Made by a program: the position numbers and the translations under genes. Positions 62,475-64,000 of a DNA stretch of 64,000 nucleotides are shown one piece after another. The DNA is from CAYSUS01 sp964434165 (GTDB taxonomy: Bacteria > Planctomycetota > Planctomycetia > Pirellulales > Thermoguttaceae). The notes beneath the pieces were generated by a model. It saw only the letters and a list, made by a program, of their open reading frames with translations. It was not told the origin of the DNA and ran no database searches. How positions within the stretch are numbered: the first letter of the stretch is position 1; every line of letters starts with the position of its first letter. Where the stretch lies: NCBI GenBank assembly GCA_964434165.1, contig CAYSUS010000020.1, positions 19,658-83,657 of the forward strand. The letters are read 5' to 3'.

Positions 62475-62598
62475 GAGGAAAGGACAGGCACAATAAGGCG
62501 CCCCCTCTGTGCCCTGCCCATCTCCGCGTTTGCTGCGAGGAAAGGACAGGCACAATAAGGCGCCCCCTCTGTGCCCTGCCCATCTCCGCGTTTGCTGC
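62475..62598. repeat. Perfect 62-bp tandem duplication
   Basis: Units 62475-62536 and 62537-62598 are identical. Each begins GAGGAAAGGACAGGCAC and ends CTCCGCGTTTGCTGC. Confidence 0.95.
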
Positions 62599-62728
62599 AC
62601 CCCCCCCGGGCGTGCCGCCGTCAAGAATGGAATTATGCCTGTCCTTTTCCGTGGTTTTCTGTTCTTCTGTTCTGGTTCTTTTCTGGTTCTGGTTCTGTTT
62701 TCTGTATTCAGTACGCTCACAGGCGCAC

Positions 62729-62828
62729 TAGCAGGCACCACTCCGCGTGCCGTCCACCTCGGCTTCGAGTTGCGTGGCAAGAGACGCTTCCGCACCCCGG
62801 CGGACGGCACTGCGGAGAATGCCTGCTA
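62729..62828. repeat. Complete 100-bp TAGCAGGC...GCCTGCTA element
   Basis: The left end TAGCAGGCACCACTCCGCG is mirrored by GGACGGCACTGCGGAG and AATGCCTGCTA at the right. It is the same element as 8044-8144, here far from any gene end. Confidence 0.88.
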
Positions 62829-62959
62829 CGGGCACGAATGATGCCTGTCCTTTTTTTCATTTTTCCATTGATCAACTTAATAACTGGACCTGTCCCCGTT
62901 TCTCAAGCGTTGCGTTGCGGCTACGTCCGTGGCGGGGTATGATGAGGGCGGCCGTGAGA

Positions 62960-63014
62960 AGACTTCCGAGGTCCGTGAGACTCCGGAAGTCTGGCGGCAA
63001 CCCCGGAAGTCTGG
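62960..63014. repeat. ACTTCCGAAGT palindromic element plus an extra half
   Basis: AGACTTCCGAGGTCCGTG with AGACTCCGGAAGTCTGG (62960-62994), then a further half CCGGAAGTCTGG (63003-63014). This copy is upstream of a gene rather than after a stop. Confidence 0.75.
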
Positions 63015-63049
63015 AGACCGATTCCCGCTTAAGGAAAAGGAGGCCTGCC

Positions 63050-64000
63050 GTGGTCCCCACCCGCCCCGGTTTTCTCTTCGCCCCGTGCGCGACGGTCCTG
63101 GCTCTGGTCTTGGCGGCCGCGACGTCCGAGGCGGTGGCCGCCGGCGAGCCTGCTCGGGCCTTCACGCCCGAGCAGGTCGAGGCCGACTGGCTTCGGCAAG
63201 AGGAGGTCCGCAGCGCCGGGCCGATCCGCGGGGCGCCGGCCGTCAAGCCCGAGCAGGACGCGGCCGGCGGCGTGGACGGCCAGAAGACCGGCAAATGGGG
63301 TTTTCATACCCAGAACGAGAAGCAGCCCTGGTGGCAGGTCGATCTGGGCGGATCGACGACCCTGGCCCGCATCGTGCTGTGGAACCGTTGCGACGAGTGC
63401 GCGGGGCGCAACGGGCGGATCCTCGTCCTGGCCAGCGAGGACGGCAAGGCCTTCAAGCAGCTCTACCAGCACGACGGCACGGTGTTCTACGGCAAGAAGC
63501 TCGGGGGGCCTCTCTCGGTCGATCTCCAGGGCGCCGAGGCCCGGTACGTGCGCTTGCAGCTTCCCGGCACGAGCTACTTCCATCTCGACGAGGTCGAGGT
63601 CTTCGCGGCCGGAAGCGACAAGAACATCGCCCTGGGCAGGCCGGCCACGCAGTCGAGCACGAGCCAGTGGTCGGCCTGGCATGAGGGCCCGGGGCCCGAG
63701 GGCGCGAGAACGTACGCCATCGGCCCGGTGATCGAGCGGGGCCGCAAGCTGGGCGCGGCCCTGGCGGAGACGGGGGTGCACGTCGCGGCCGAGGTCGCCG
63801 AGCTGAAGCGTGTGGCCGATGCCGTGGCGGAGCTCGCCGACGACGCCCCGAAGGACGCGAAGCGGCGGCTGTACCTGCGGGCGCGCTGGGCGGTGCGCCG
63901 GATGGCGCTGCGCCATCCGCTTCTGGACTTCGACGCGATCCTGTTCACCAAGCGGGTGCCGCCTGCCTTCCCGCACATGTCCGACCAGTACTACGGCTGG
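63050..64000 (+). CDS. Secreted F5/8-type (discoidin) protein, HzsA-related, partial
   Basis: The first 317 codons of a larger gene that runs off the right edge. The GTG at 63050 follows AAAAGGAGG and opens a signal peptide (about 1-31). Residues about 60-190 form a discoidin-like module: GKWGFHTQNEKQPWWQVDLG, ARIVLWNRCDECAGRNGRI, VRLQLPGTSYFHLDEVEVF, then NIALGRPATQSSTSQW. After a helical linker, the visible end reads RRMALRHPLLDFDAILFTKR and HMSDQYYGW. This last motif is the start of a region shared by many large planctomycete proteins related to the alpha subunit of hydrazine synthase, usually followed by PD40 repeats. Most relatives are not hydrazine synthases, and no such role is implied. 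Confidence 0.8.
   Translation, partial: MVPTRPGFLFAPCATVLALVLAAATSEAVAAGEPARAFTPEQVEADWLRQEEVRSAGPIRGAPAVKPEQDAAGGVDGQKTGKWGFHTQNEKQPWWQVDLGGSTTLARIVLWNRCDECAGRNGRILVLASEDGKAFKQLYQHDGTVFYGKKLGGPLSVDLQGAEARYVRLQLPGTSYFHLDEVEVFAAGSDKNIALGRPATQSSTSQWSAWHEGPGPEGARTYAIGPVIERGRKLGAALAETGVHVAAEVAELKRVADAVAELADDAPKDAKRRLYLRARWAVRRMALRHPLLDFDAILFTKRVPPAFPHMSDQYYGW

Larger units (their letters stand above)
62186..63049. other. Repeat-rich intergenic region
   Basis: These 864 bases between the secretin gene and the partial gene hold no convincing gene. They contain a GCGGGAGAGGGCCGGGGCGA hairpin-repeat fragment (near 62327), GAGGAGTGAGG simple repeats, a 62-bp tandem duplication, a TTCTGG-rich microsatellite (about 62660-62705), a complete 100-bp TAGCAGGC element, five GGACAGG/CCTGTCC cores and a palindromic element just before the next gene. 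Confidence 0.7.

Noticed and set aside
63050..64000. Hydrazine synthase alpha subunit (anammox marker)
   Set aside because: Only a shared entry motif is visible; no haem motif is seen and such proteins are common in planctomycetes that do not perform anammox.

Overview
The window is a GC-rich chromosomal segment with dense, mixed-strand, short operons. The gene content points to an uncultured member of the Planctomycetota. It holds DUF1080, DUF4838 and DUF4091 secreted proteins, a PEP-CTERM-anchored protein, a planctomycete-style IspD, a very large multi-module secretin, many short Pro-rich lipoproteins and an HzsA-like discoidin protein. This placement is an inference from gene families, not from a marker gene. 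No transposase, CRISPR array, rRNA or tRNA was recognised.

Layout. 0-2.6 kb: start of a GspE/PilB ATPase, a secreted Spy-like helical protein and a secreted EF-hand protein. 2.7-9.5 kb: a carbohydrate-degradation set (DUF1080, parallel beta-helix, DUF4838, MFS sugar transporter) with greA in the middle, which has its own promoter and a leader terminator. 9.7-15.9 kb: a one-strand cluster of an MtaA-like methyltransferase, a HAD phosphatase, a PfkB/RfaE-like kinase and a GmhA-like SIS isomerase, with two paralogues of an uncharacterised family that recalls deoxyhypusine synthase. This is the best candidate for an undescribed pathway. 16-20 kb: S9 peptidase, a membrane protein and a DKNYY lipoprotein. 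20.4-23.7 kb: HDAC-family deacetylase, ispD and tyrS in one operon behind a strong promoter. 23.9-27.9 kb: two HEAT-repeat exported proteins. 28.2-31.2 kb: a frameshifted small gene, a secreted protein, a 2[4Fe-4S] ferredoxin missed by length filters, and an alkyltransferase-endonuclease V fusion. 31.4-43.2 kb: a large DUF4091 protein and envelope proteins, including a DUF900 hydrolase with a membrane insertion, a zinc-ribbon/GYF protein, a KAP-like membrane NTPase and a 30-cysteine secreted protein. 43.6-49.6 kb: glmS, a barrel-like lipoprotein, copA and an SDR. 49.8-53.8 kb: a Pro-rich lipoprotein, a DegP-like protease, thiL and tsaE. 53.9-62.2 kb: a PEP-CTERM IdeS-like cysteine peptidase, a BON protein and a secretin-lipoprotein operon. 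62.2-64 kb: a repeat-rich gap and the start of an HzsA-like protein.

A striking feature of the whole window is at least three families of short inverted-repeat DNA placed at, or within a few bases of, stop codons. In several cases the end of the repeat is itself the stop codon or codes for the last residues of the protein.

Promoters that can be read with confidence are of the sigma-70 type (TTGACA / TATAAT, 17-18 bp apart): before greA, the deacetylase operon, the barrel lipoprotein and the S9 peptidase.
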